Positions 51,865-62,662 of a stretch of DNA of 64,000 nt are shown here, in pieces; within the stretch, counting starts at the first letter, position 1; each line of letters opens with the position of its first letter. Both the position numbers and the translations under genes were made by a program. The stretch lies in assembly GCA_959347315.1 (NCBI GenBank), contig OY365818.1, positions 6,817,753-6,881,752 of the forward strand, read 5' to 3'. Source of the stretch: Bimastos eiseni. Taxonomy: Eukaryota > Annelida > Clitellata > Crassiclitellata > Lumbricidae. The notes below the pieces were generated by a model, which was not told where the DNA came from, searched no databases, and was given only the letters and a program-made list of their open reading frames with translations.

Positions 51865-52600
51865 GACAGAGAGAGAGATGATACGCTGGAAATGCATTGG
51901 CTTTAGCGTTAAGTTGTCGAATAACTTATATTATGAAGCGCTTCAACAAATACATATTTACCGACCACTTCTGACTTTTAACAACAGTCAGTCAACAATA
52001 TATCTGCATCTTGGCTGTGGCGGAACCTTGTGGTCGATGATTCCTTCATGCTAGTATGTGCCTTGCATGCTAATGCTGTTCTCTGCTTTCCTTATTTTGT
52101 GTATTGACTCACCATCGCATTGGATGATGTTGGTCTAATGGGCCAATAATGGTCGGCGTTCTTCAAAGGTTTCATCTATACCGATCTTCAATTATAATGA
52201 TGTTTTGCGGATTATGTAAGCGACGCTTTGTCGCTGCTGCATTGACTTTCGACTCGGAACACTCTGCACAATGTACTCGCAGACGTTGACTTTCGACTCG
52301 GACGCTCTGCAATGAACTGGAAGACTGTTTAAATAGATAGCTTTTAGCTAATTAGCACTTAGTTAACAACATGGTAAGACGTTAAAGGCCATTGCTGTCA
52401 TATTTAGGATTTACTGAGGTTCTCCCGTTCCTTCTGGAGCATCGGTCGATAAGTTTCTTCTGCAGTCTTCGCGTGTTCCCAGTCGATTCCCATCTCCTTC
52501 AAGTCTTCTCTGACAGTACTTTCCCAAGTCTCTGCCAATATTCCTCTGTTTCTTTTTCCATCCTCTGTCATAAGACGTCCTTAATAATTATTGTTCTTTA
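51010..52600. other. No gene seen; TA, CATG and GA tracts
   Basis: CATGCATCA repeats lie at 51,490-51,530, (TA)n at 51,618-51,658 and (GA)n at 51,827-51,880. A short direct repeat GACGTTGACTTTCGACTCGG relates 52,232 and 52,280. No gene is recognised. Confidence 0.65.
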
Positions 52601-52601
52601 T

Positions 52602-53060
52602 GACTAACACCGAACTGTACCACTACTCGTGCTCTTTCAGTGCCAGTCCAAAGTCTGGATAAAAAAGGAGGGTGGCGCCAAAGATCTTTGTTACTGCAAA
52701 GTGGCGTTAAGAAATTACTACAACTGACACAGAGCGGGCAGATGGTTGAATGGTAACACGTTGGCAGGAAGATCCTTCCATTCGCTTCCATATGCACTCA
52801 GTTCAACGATTAGAAATGATGAAACTTGGGAAATCATAACGTGCAATCTCTCTGTAATTTTTGCCTGCACTACCACGAAACATTCCGTTGCTGGCCCTAA
52901 TATAGCGCCTCTACGGCGTTGAACGACCTCCCTTCGGACATTCACTCCCTTCCCAGGGCACCCACTGATGCTTTTCATCTGTCTTTTATGCCCGGTCCTG
53001 GATAGGGAGCGCCTCTGAGTGGTCGTCTCAAACAGGCGCTCTGTTAAATTCGCAGACATA
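52602..53060 (-). pseudogene. LINE C-terminal fragment with R2 as its 3' end
   Basis: The minus strand reads LIVELSAYGSEWKDLPANVL then PFNHLPALCQL and stops, resembling an RT tail. It is followed downstream by the R2 core (ATCTTTGGCGCCACCCTCC, ATCCAGACTTTGGACTGGCA). This arrangement suggests that R2 is the LINE's 3' UTR. Confidence 0.5.
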
Positions 53061-53089
53061 TATTTTTATATTATTACTATTGTTAAGAG

Positions 53090-53890
53090 GATTTGTGTAT
53101 AGCGCCTCTTCAATTTGACTACTCAGAGGCGCTCCCAACCGCAGCGTGGCCAAATAAAGTAGACTTAAGGTGAGAGAGGTGTACCTGATAGGGTGTTCTA
53201 GGAAAATATATAGATAGATATAAAATATTAGCAACAGTATACACCCTAATAATCATCATCATCGTCATCAATGTTATCATCGTCATAATCATCATCATCA
53301 CATGTTCTTGACGTCAGGCAACGGACTGTGATGGTCGCCAATAAACTACCTCCATTGCACAATATATCAAGAAAATGTTTGTATTGTCTATTTTTGTCTT
53401 AATTACATTCGTATGCGCTTGAATAGACATGACAATCGTCACGGTCCGTTGAAAGCAGTCTGACCGGAAGTTCACCGATGTTTTGTTCGCATCGAGATGT
53501 TCAAGGTTGAGAAGATACCGCGCAATGAATGCACTGATGCGCGACCCAAAGGAGAAAGAAACAAAGGCAGACGAAAACTACGCTGGATAGACAGCATAAA
53601 GGATGACCAAGAACAATGGCCTCCGTCAGGAACTGATGACGATTAACAATGATGACGAGAATTGATGACGTCGACGAAGATGACGACGACGATGACGACG
53701 ACGATGACAACGGCGATGACGATGACGTTGACGATAACGATTATGATGAAGATGACTTATCACACATGTAGGTGTGCATCTGAGGCTGACGGTCCTGTCT
53801 GTCCTTAGACGCAGTAGCCATCTCACTCCTATAGAGTTACGGCTTGAACCCGATATCCTTCACGTTACAAGTTGAAGGCCCCACTAGTCT
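53090..53890. other. No gene seen; GAC/GAT repeats at 53,640-53,755
   Basis: TATAGCGCCTCTTCAATTTG and CAGAGGCGCTCCCAACCGCA at 53,100-53,145 are reversed LINE 3' UTR words. The GATGACGAC array gives a false poly-Ser ORF. Confidence 0.65.
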
Positions 53891-53899
53891 ACAGTAGGC

Positions 53900-54295
53900 C
53901 TACTCAGGACAAGATTCAGGGTAACACAGAGGGTAATGCTGATGGTTAGAATCAGGGTAACATTCAGGTAGCACTCCAGGAAAGACTTGGGGTAAAACGT
54001 AGGGTAATATTGAGCGCAAAAATCAGGGTAATACTGAGGGTAAAATTCATGGTGATACTGGGGTAAGACCCAGGGTAAAACTCAGGGATATATTGAGAGT
54101 AACACTCAGGGCAATATCGAGGGTAAGACCTATGGTTAAACTCAGGGATATATTATGGACAAGACTCATGGTAATACTGAGGGCAAGACCTATGGTAAAA
54201 TTCAGAGAAATATTGAGGTTAAAACTCAGGGCAATACTGAAGGTAATGCTCAGTCTAATACTGAGGGTAATACTCAAGGTAAAACTCAGCTTGTA
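53900..54295. repeat. Degenerate GGGTAA/CAGGG minisatellite
   Basis: About 25 imperfect units of roughly 15-16 bp of the type AGGGTAAAACTCAGGG and AGGGTAATACTG line up. The array lies just downstream of the candidate exon donor at 54,307. Both strands are open in several frames (SITLSISFTL-like), which is an artefact. Confidence 0.88.
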
Positions 54296-54307
54296 CCGAT
54301 GACCTAC

Positions 54308-54416
54308 CGCTATGAGACAGAATGCTCCCGACGATGAAATACGCTGAGACGGAGGCAATCCAGAGAAGCAAAAGCCGTACGATCCTCTTGCGTCGGACCT
54401 GCTTCAGGCATAGCAT
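54308..54416 (-). CDS. Candidate first exon: type II signal anchor
   Basis: From ATG (54,416-54,414) the frame reads MLCLKQVRRKRIVR then LLLLWIASVSAYFIVGSIL, a strongly basic tail followed by a hydrophobic helix. After 36 codons plus one base comes donor GTAGGT, phase 1, the same phase as exon 1 of genes 1 and 2. The layout is what a Golgi sulfotransferase start exon looks like, and gene 3 (same strand, 11.7 kb downstream) lacks one. The linking stem exon was not found, so it could belong to another type II protein. Confidence 0.45.
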
Positions 54417-54754
54417 CCTTCTCTGCACGGTCCCAAACGACACCCTACCCACGACTACCGCCAATGCGGCTCCCTCGTCCTTCCCACAGACCTAAGAAGA
54501 AACCAGGGTTGGTTCACCGACCGGCAGGTAACATCCACCGGTCCAAACCGTCCCTTCTTTATGAACGGAAGTTGGCCGTGCGAGTGACGGCGAATGCAAA
54601 GCTGTCTGGACGCTCGTTGATCTGACCTCGTTTGAATGCAACGAAGAAGTAGGTCGGGTCAGATCAATGCACTGAACCAAGAACACGACTGCTCGAAACA
54701 CTCGGTTGAGTCTGGGCGACTCACGCAGGGCTGATATCAGTCAAAGTCTGTCTG

Positions 54755-54756
54755 TC

Positions 54757-54790
<34 letters not shown>

Positions 54791-54804
54791 TGTATGTATG
54801 TGTG

Positions 54805-54838
<34 letters not shown>

Positions 54839-55115
54839 TATATGTAAGTATGTATGTATGTATGCATGTATGTATGTATGTGTGTATGTATGTATGCATG
54901 TATGTATGTATGTATGTATGCATGTATGTATGTATGCATGTATGTGTGTATGTATGTATGTATGTAGATGCATATGTGCATGTGTGTATGTACAAGTTGT
55001 ATATGCTAATGTATATGCATAATATGCATATATGTATGCATATCTATATATCTATAATATATCCAACTATATATGATGATCCAAATATATATAAATATAT
55101 ACATATATATATATA
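54755..55115. repeat. GTAT array and TA tracts
   Basis: (GTAT)n with GCAT variants spans 54,757-54,965, followed by ATATGCATA and (TA)n to 55,112. The MYVCMYVC frames are artefacts. Confidence 0.96.
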
Positions 55116-55176
55116 TTGTTACGCTATCTCAACCCGACATCGAGTATGTATACCTAGTAATTATATGTGCACAGGT

Positions 55177-55496
55177 CAGCGTTTCCCAAGTTGTGTTCCA
55201 CAAAACCCTAGGGTTCCGTGAGATGAAGACAAGGGTTCCACGGAAGACGTTTAGCGTAAACAAATGGAGGAGATTTGCTTAACATCTGTGTATAACTATA
55301 TTTGAAAGAGAACTCATATGTCATTGTCATTGATATTAATCTTGTGTTGTTATTGAATCCTGTCTAGGGCTAAGCTCATAATTGTCTGCATTCTCAACCG
55401 TTTTTGCTACAACAGATGTTTCGTTTTGGACAGGTGTTCCACCAAAGAACTTAAGATCCAAAAGGTTCAAAGGCCACAACAGATTGGAAAACCCTG
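55177..55496. mobile_element. Probable hAT-like element
   Basis: The ends are CAGCGTTTCCCAAGTTGTG and, on the other strand, CAGGGTTTTCCAATCTGTTG. Subterminal GGGTTCCGTGAGAT is typical of CAGGGGTTCCCAA-type hAT elements. The flanking octamers GCACAGGT and ATATAGGC do not match convincingly. Confidence 0.55.
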
Positions 55497-55827
55497 ATAT
55501 AGGCGTTACAGGCCAGCAGCCGTTGATAGCTCGATAGCACAGGCGTCGTGGGTTCACCAGGGTTGTGAATTTCTGGACCGTGCCGGTGAAATCATACGAT
55601 CTCAGCCATGCAGCTGGTTGTGAGCTATACTCGCTTGGATCGGCATCACATCGGTCTCTATATACGGCTGCAATATGCCCCACTGTGACAAACATTCGTC
55701 TGAACACATTGTATGTATGTAGCTACACGAGCCCCGCTATTGTACAGACTATTAGGCCCGCCGAGAGGAGGGACGCAAAGTGATTTTTAGTGCCCGGGCC
55801 GGGCCCACAATCAACTCATAGTAAGTG

Positions 55828-56328
55828 CAGTGGCCGAATTTCTCATCCAGGGGTGCCGGATCTCCACATGCTAATAAATTACAAACTCAAGCCCAAATCA
55901 GGCTAAGTTGCGCTATTTGGGTAAGCAGATAATGTACGTGCATGGTTGAATCTTGAAATACAAACATGAAAATAATATTTTGTAATTATCGAAACTTAAA
56001 CAGTGGAAAGTTCAAGCATATGAAAATAATATTGTGTAACTATCGAATTCAAACTCACTTCCGTCTAAGAGACCCTCAGAGACGCCTAAGAGATCTCCAC
56101 ATGCTAATAAATTACAAACTCAAGCCCAAATCAGGCTAAGTTGCGCTATTTGGATAAGCAGATAATGTACGTGCATGGTTGAATCTTGAAATACAAACAT
56201 GAATTTTGGACATTTTAGACGGTGAATCTCTTCTGTTGGGTTTCGGATCTCATGGTTGAGGGCGGTGGATCTCAAGTCGGAGGTTTCGGGTCTCAGATCC
56301 GGCGAGATCCGGCTGAATTTAACCACTG
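55828..56328. mobile_element. hAT-like element related to M3
   Basis: The ends are CAGTGGCCGAATTTCTCATCC and, inverted, CAGTGGTTAAATTCAGCCGG. The GGTGGATCTCA and CGGATCTCATGGTT words match the copy at 30,099. It contains an internal duplication. A matching target duplication is not visible. Confidence 0.6.
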
Positions 56329-56526
56329 TACTTGTGCAATCAGTTAAACAAAGTATATGGTTGATGCCTTGTTAAATATAACTGACATTAACTTAAACAG
56401 TGGAAAGTTCAAGCATATGAAAATAATATTTTGTAATTATCGAAACTTAAACAGTGGAAAGTTCAAGCATATGAAAATAATATTTTGTAACTATCGAATT
56501 CAAACTCACTTCCGTCTAAGAGACCC
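55857..56526. repeat. Nested direct duplications
   Basis: Segment A (TCTCCACATGCTAATAAATT to TGAAATACAAACATGAA, about 115 bp) occurs at 55,860 and 56,093. Segment B (AAATAATATTTTGTAATTAT, AACAGTGGAAAGTTCAAGCA, CACTTCCGTCTAAGAGACCC) occurs at 55,970-56,078 and again, with an extra unit, at 56,390-56,526. The order A-B-A-C-B suggests element-inside-element duplication. Confidence 0.85.
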
Positions 56527-56734
56527 TTGACTGCTCTGCGGCCTCTGTCTATGGGCCCCAAATGTCTCTGCCTAGGTGCACGGTATTTCTGCAGACTATA
56601 GGTAGGCTGCCGTAGCTACCAGTGAACTTGCAATTTATCCTCTCTTCACTTCCTCTTACCCATTGAAACTCCAGCTAGTTCGCTAGCAATAAGTTGTTGA
56701 CAGATATTAATTTCACACGACGCAATTCCTACAC

Positions 56735-56830
56735 TGCTTGCACTGTGGCATTGCCAGTCCCAAGCCTGGATAAAGAATGATCCTTGTTATCACACGCTGT
56801 CGATGAACTGATATGGCTACTAAACACGAC
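56735..56830 (+). repeat. R2 repeat copy
   Basis: TTGCACTGTGGCATTGCCAG, CCCAAGCCTGGATAAAGAATG and TTATCACACGCTGTCGATG match R2. The GGAGGGCGACGC segment is deleted. Confidence 0.6.
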
Positions 56831-57376
56831 ACGCATTCTAAATATAATATACCTACACAGTAACACAGTGGAGCATTCGTAAACAAAAATTGATATAGCT
56901 CTATAATGAAAGGTGCAATTAGGAGCCCAATAGGAGGTGGAGACTTAGCGGAGAAGATAGGACGGACTCCTCCAAAAATGTTGGAGCCTCGCACAGCATA
57001 AGCCCTGCTAAATTTAATAATCCGAGTGTTGAGTCGGAGCTTCGATCTTCGCTGGGTTCATCTCCCCTTGCCTTGGCCATTCTTCAGGAGCGGTAGACTA
57101 TGGCAAATAAACTCACCCAAACAGACTAGTGCACAGTGAGTAGCTCATGTATACACACATGCACACCCACCTACACACGAACACACGCACACACAAATTA
57201 CACATACTGTTAAACATCGTGACATATGAGCAATGACCAACCATATTTACCCGCATTTTTTGGCAATAACGGCAACAATAATTATTAACTTACTGTAAAG
57301 TACTGAACCTTTAAAGTTATTGTTGTAATTGGTGCCTCTGTATTAAATAATCTGGTGGTCATAATATAATTTTACA

Positions 57377-57715
57377 CGTCGCATTCATTTCGTCGCATTC
57401 ATTCGTCGCATTCATTTCGTCGCATTCATTTCGTCGCATTCATTTCGTCGCATTCATTTCGTCGCATTCATTTCGTCGCATTCATTTCGTCGCATTCATT
57501 TCGTCGCATTCATTTCGTCAGGTTAAACATCCTGAGGGTCGGTTAGGGTCAGCCTGTCTGGTTGTGCGTCGTGATGATCGGTTAGGGTTGGTGCCGTTTA
57601 AAAATGTGACGAAATGAAATGTGACGGAATGAACTGCGATGCAATGAACTGCGACGAGATGAACTGCGACGAAATGATCTGCGACGAAATGATCTGCGAC
57701 GAATTGAACGGGAAC
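57377..57715 (+). mobile_element. Fold-back element F2, second copy
   Basis: The left arm is about ten units of TCGTCGCATTCATT. The right arm has the inverse GCGACGAAATGAACT-type units. The core TCAGGTTAAACATCCTGAGG, GGGTCGGTTAGGGTC and GTGCGTCGTGATGATCGG is the reverse complement of the core at 28.9-29.05 kb. No ORF is present. Confidence 0.75.
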
Positions 57716-57719
57716 TGAA

Positions 57720-58600
57720 GCATGAATATATGCGTTAACACATCTATAAATAATGTATGTGTTTAATGTCTAAAATCATATCCAGCTGGGGTCACGGATG
57801 ACACGTATCGAAGGACATTGAAACAGATTAGAAAATAAATATACCTACAATGTCATCAATTTTTGGTTGGTTTTATTACACTGGAAGACAGAAAACAAAA
57901 AGATTGCATTCAGCACAGAAAGTTGATTATCTGTAATTTTAGTAATTGATTTAAAGAGAATAATTTTATGCAATATGAAAGACGTTGAGAAATCTCCCGA
58001 TGTCCAAACATCATGAGTAGTACGGCCTTGTTATTCATTTATTTACCAAAGTGGCTGTTGATCCACTACATCATTCAGTGCAGGCTTGTCTGTCAGCTTG
58101 GTCTGCCGTTTGAACCCTTTCATTGTTAGTTCTCGAAGTTGTTATTTGGTCATGGATGGCTGCTCTTGGTGGTCGATTCGGCGGCCCGGCACCAAAATTC
58201 CTAGTCGTGTATTCCAAATGGGTGATTTATTCTCCATTATTAAATCGTAGGTTCCAAATAGGTTATTATTCTGATATTCTCCTACCTCGAGTCGTATTTT
58301 ATTAATAGGTCATTTATTCTCCATTCTCGAGCTGAGTATCCTTAATAAGTCATTCGTTCTCTGTTATCAAAGGGCAGCTTCATTGGGTAACTGTTCAGAA
58401 ATAGCCTGAGTGGACAAGCATCGTCCAAAGTAACGGGAACTGCTTTGTATCTATGTATCTATCTGTGTATAGCGTTGTATACTACAGAATACTCGATGGG
58501 TACATAGCGCAGTTTTAAGCATCTCACATTAGCGTTCTGCTTGCTAATGATTTTTATGTTTTCAATAACATCAACATCACATAAGCTACCGTGCAGAGCG
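57720..58600. other. No gene seen
   Basis: No recognised motif. The sequence is AT-rich. Confidence 0.55.
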
Positions 58601-58639
58601 CTTCTGATTATGGAACGGTGCGATTTAAATCGCCTTAAT

Positions 58640-59110
58640 AAATAAATGACATTATTGTATTGTATTTAGTCATTTATAAAGCGTCTCTTACTGTATAAGC
58701 CCCTCCAAAGTGTTCCACGAGCGAAGTATCCACTGAAAATAGCCAGATTTGAGGTGAGAGAAAGATGTGTAGATGCTTCCTGAGAGGTGATAGAGGTGGT
58801 AGAGGAGAGGGAGTCGGCTGTCACGCTCCATGACAATGTATGTATGTCTAAAGTGGAGTAATTTGCAGGGTTCACCAAATGATAACTTTTCGTTGCGGCA
58901 CCGTCTGACCTCGCCTGCTGTTAAAGAGCCACTGCAAACTCTTTCTGCTCTCACATTACAGAACTGAACAGTCTGTCTTCTTATTCGTAGCACAAAATGG
59001 AAGTTTCACTTAAACGTGACAACGTAGATCATTAGCATCCACCTCCTATTTTATCCAGACTTGGGACTGGCACTGTCAGAGCACGAGCAGTGGAGGAGTT
59101 ATATTGTAAA
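58640..59110 (-). pseudogene. Probable reversed LINE remnant plus R2
   Basis: TTGTATTGTATTTAGTCATT and ATAAAGCGTCTCTTACTGT mark one border. R2 words ATCCAGACTTGGGACTGGCA and GAGCACGAGCAGTGG mark the other. Frames between them resemble broken RT tails but none is convincing. Confidence 0.4.
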
Positions 59111-60020
59111 ACAAACAAATGATTTCGAGGTCGAAGTCTCTGAATAAACGATTTTCTGTTCCGTTTAATAATGTGCTCCCGTCAGTAAATATCAATTTGT
59201 CATTTCTCATCACCTACAATTAACTACAGTTTACAATTCGTTGTCAGTTTCTGTCCAAACAGTTGACGTCTGTCGTAAATGGCCAACATCCACATTGAAT
59301 TTCCAACCGAGTGAGTAGGTGAATTTATCATCTGTTCTTCTATCTGAACATTTCGCTAATTTTGTGCTGAGAAGGAGTTACTAGTCCTGCGTATTATTGA
59401 TCCTTGAAATGAATCATATTTTTTCGCCGATGTTACCTCATGAATATAGTATACTAGCCTTACAACCCAGATTCGCTTGGAATTAACTTTAGAACTCAGC
59501 GGGTGTGCCTCTGAAATTGTTTTCGTGTAGCCCTAGTGATTTGTTTCCGTGCAAATGTAAACGATTTGTAGCGTACATTTATCTTGAATTCTTCCACCGG
59601 AAATCGTAGTTTCTCTGATTTACGCATTATAACGCCCCTGATTTCCATATTAAATTAGCCCCGCCTTTCCAAAACTAGTCCCACCTTCGTATGATACATT
59701 GGAAATGGCTGCGGCGTAAATGACAGTCGTGGCAATTAGAAACTAAGAATGTCAAAATACTAGAATTTAAAGTAAATTGGGTGCTAAAATAGCTACATGT
59801 ACTTTAAAACGTAGAAACAAAAAACTTTTTAATGGAAATTCCATATCGCCGAAGCTTCAAGCACTCAAAACTTCCATTCGTGAGCCTTTCCTGTAAAATA
59901 AAATTAGCTGATCTTTGCCTTATGTGTATATATAAGATAGTGATGTCTCTCTTTCACAGCTGCAGTGCAGCTGATTTAATATTAATATATGCAGATTTAA
60001 TATATATATATATATATTCG
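59111..60020. other. No gene seen
   Basis: No recognised feature. Confidence 0.55.
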
Positions 60021-60024
60021 TTTT

Positions 60025-60325
60025 CGTAATCGTAATCTTCAAAACTTCTGAATCACAATCGAGCGTCATCCGTAGGGCAACAAAAGGGGACTTTCCAAAT
60101 AATGATCCAGAGGGGTTAAGGTCCGGTTTCTAGAGAGGCCAGAGGGCAGAGTAGCTGTTGAGGCGGGTGTCGTTCAAGGCGAAAGTTGAGTTGAGGAAGA
60201 CCAGATGAGTAAGGGTATGAGTTCTTGGAGAGACGGTATACTTCAGTTATGAAGCCCTTGTGGTTATTGTAGGTGAGCTCGATAAAGATGATGGTGGATG
60301 ATGAAGGAGGAAGCGATATTTTCAC
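60025..60325 (+). repeat. R1 repeat with long distal part
   Basis: CGTAATCGTAATCTTCAAAAC begins the copy. GAGTAGCTGTTGAGGCGGGT and GTCGTTCAAGGCGAAAG align with the distal part at 18,440-18,490. The minus-strand ORF here (IELTYNNHKGFITEVYRLS) is of unknown meaning and might be the coding remnant of the parent element. Confidence 0.5.
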
Positions 60326-60329
60326 ACAA

Positions 60330-62340
60330 AGTATGTAATACTGTAATGTAACATATCATAATTACAAGACATTTTATCTATACAAAGTAATGTTATTACA
60401 CCTTTAAGTACATGCGCATTAAACAGTGCATTTCACGAGTTTCGGTGCACCAGAGAGACAGTACTACTACAAATAATTAATATAATTAATATATTAACAA
60501 TTGCATTAATTTCGGATGTGGCTATATATCGAGTCAATATAGTTTTGCTAGTCAGAAACTCGTATCATCACATGCTTCAATTTCACAGGCGTTGAACTAG
60601 TAATCTAACAGCTCCAAAGAAGTGAAAGCAAAATATTATTAACTAAATAATTACAGGCACAAGGTCAAACCGCTATTAAGATAAAGAGCAAAAATATAGC
60701 AGAACAGAAATCTCTGTCGTTGTGACGCTTTTCCACGCTCAGACTCTCAGGCTGCGGGTCAGCTTCATAACGTCGGCAGACGGCGATCGCCCAAACCCCT
60801 TGCACACCTTGAGGAGCCACCTGGCCTGGCGGCAGAGGGATGGGCAGATGGACGGCTGGAACGGACGGCTTGGATGCGAGATCCACGGGAGGCTGACGAG
60901 TAATCGCCACTAGGAGCGACATCTGCCTGCCTCTATCCTGCCTCCGTTGATTTTTTAATTGAGTTGAATACTGTAAACGGATTCTCAACGGATAATCTAA
61001 GTGAATATATTTTCTAACAAAGCTCTTTGAAAGTACAAGTGATGACTAGGATGCGGCCGTTGTAAGGAGGATTGAGGGTAAGAAAGAGATTGGAGATGCG
61101 GACGAAGAGAGGAAGGGAAAGAGGGAGGGAGGTGAGAGCTGGACTGAAGGCTAGATGTACAGAGAAGGAAGGAGAGATGGAAGGAGGATGGAAGCAAGTG
61201 GAAGCTAGGATGGATGGAGGGATGAAGATAGATAGGAATGAGTGAAGGTAGCGAGGAGAAGAGATAGACGGTTGAATGTAGAGAGATAAGGAGCTATGGA
61301 CGAACGGTTGGAGATAGATAGCAGAGAATAAGAGACGGATGGAGACACGGATGGACGGAGGGAAGAACGAAGGGAGAGGACTTAGGTCAATCTCATAATA
61401 GGTGACGAAGCCTTTCTAAATAGTTTCATAATAATTTTCAACCGTCTTTGAACATCTAGTATTATAATATTATAATAACATTTTGATATAATAATTATTT
61501 CATCATATGGAACTTATTCAGTTGCAGTAGGCTATGGTTGAACAAACCACTACTTTAGGTGACTTTCAAGATACACCCAAAACAACCTAATATCTACAGT
61601 AGTTTGATTATCATTTGCAATCACGTAAATTACGTAACGGGGTTTAAATGAGCTGACATTGCTCAACATCTTGTCATCTAGAGAGATGTGATCGTTTACA
61701 GTAGAAATTTCGCTCTGTTTGAACTTGTGGTTGTTATGGTGACTGCAGGACTTTCATGAACCAGTCATATCATAATCGATGCTCCAAGTAGACGACGTGT
61801 CTTTAAAAACGTTGAAGTCTCTTCAAAAGAATTGCGAATTGATGTCCTGGATACAAACAGATGCACAACCTTCGGTAGTGTATCATTTAAAATTTTACAT
61901 GAAGTAATTGTGTAAGAATGTTCTTTATGAGATAACCAGCAAACGCGAAATAGCTTACAAGAGGTATAAATAATATCAATTCTGTACAATAATATTGCAA
62001 AAGGATTTATAGACTATCGTATTGTTTCAAGATAAACAATCACAAACTCTGACTGAAATCTAGAGAGGACAGATGGGTGAAAATCGCTCAAATTATTTCT
62101 AATCTGTGTAGGTTTCTCCGTTGTTTCTAATGGGCACACCTTTGGTAATTACTTTAATTCGATATTGCACCTGATATGATGGACACTAAAGAATTCCAAC
62201 ATTTCGTATAAATCGACTACTTTAGGGTTTGTTGTGAATGATATCGAAATAAGAGGACCAGATGATTTTAAAACAGTTACTGGATGACTATTATCATACA
62301 CATCCTTAGGATATAAAAATGGTGAGATATGCATAACGAA
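60330..62340. other. No gene seen; purine-rich GGAT/GAGA stretch
   Basis: The 61,050-61,385 part is purine-rich with GGATGGA and GAGAGA words, producing proline- and serine-rich minus-strand ORFs of no significance. Nothing else is recognised. Confidence 0.6.
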
Positions 62341-62356
62341 CCGTTTAAGTAAACAC

Positions 62357-62653
62357 GGTGTCCGCTCGATAATCCAAAGGTTCGATAGCCCGAAGTTTCT
62401 ATACTATGACATTAATTAAAATAGAAGCTGGATTAATTGACGAAATGAATATGTAAAATTGGGACCTGGATTGATATGAAAAGCATAATGCCTAAATGGA
62501 AGCTGGATGAATGAAAAGATTGCAATCCAGCTTCTAATCAAACATAATTTTTTCATCAATCCAGCTACCATTAAAACCGCAATCTTATCACCTATCGACC
62601 ATACAACATGCAATCTTCGGACTATCGAACCTTCGGACTATATACACAGAACC
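62357..62653. mobile_element. MITE with 9-bp target duplications, Mutator-like
   Basis: AGTAAACAC flanks both ends exactly (62,348-62,356; 62,654-62,662). Just inside, TCCAAAGGTTCGATAGCCCG on the left and, inverted from the right, TCCGAAGGTTCGATAGTCCG match closely. A second inverted pair, GAAGCTGGATTAATTGACGA and TAGCTGGATTGATGAAAAAA, follows. Nine-bp duplications are typical of Mutator-like elements; the superfamily call is inference. Confidence 0.75.
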
Positions 62654-62662
62654 AGTAAACAC

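Noticed and set aside
54706..55221. 171-codon MYVCMYVC ORF and its mirror ORFs
   Set aside because: This is a pure (GTAT)n artefact, open in several frames on both strands.
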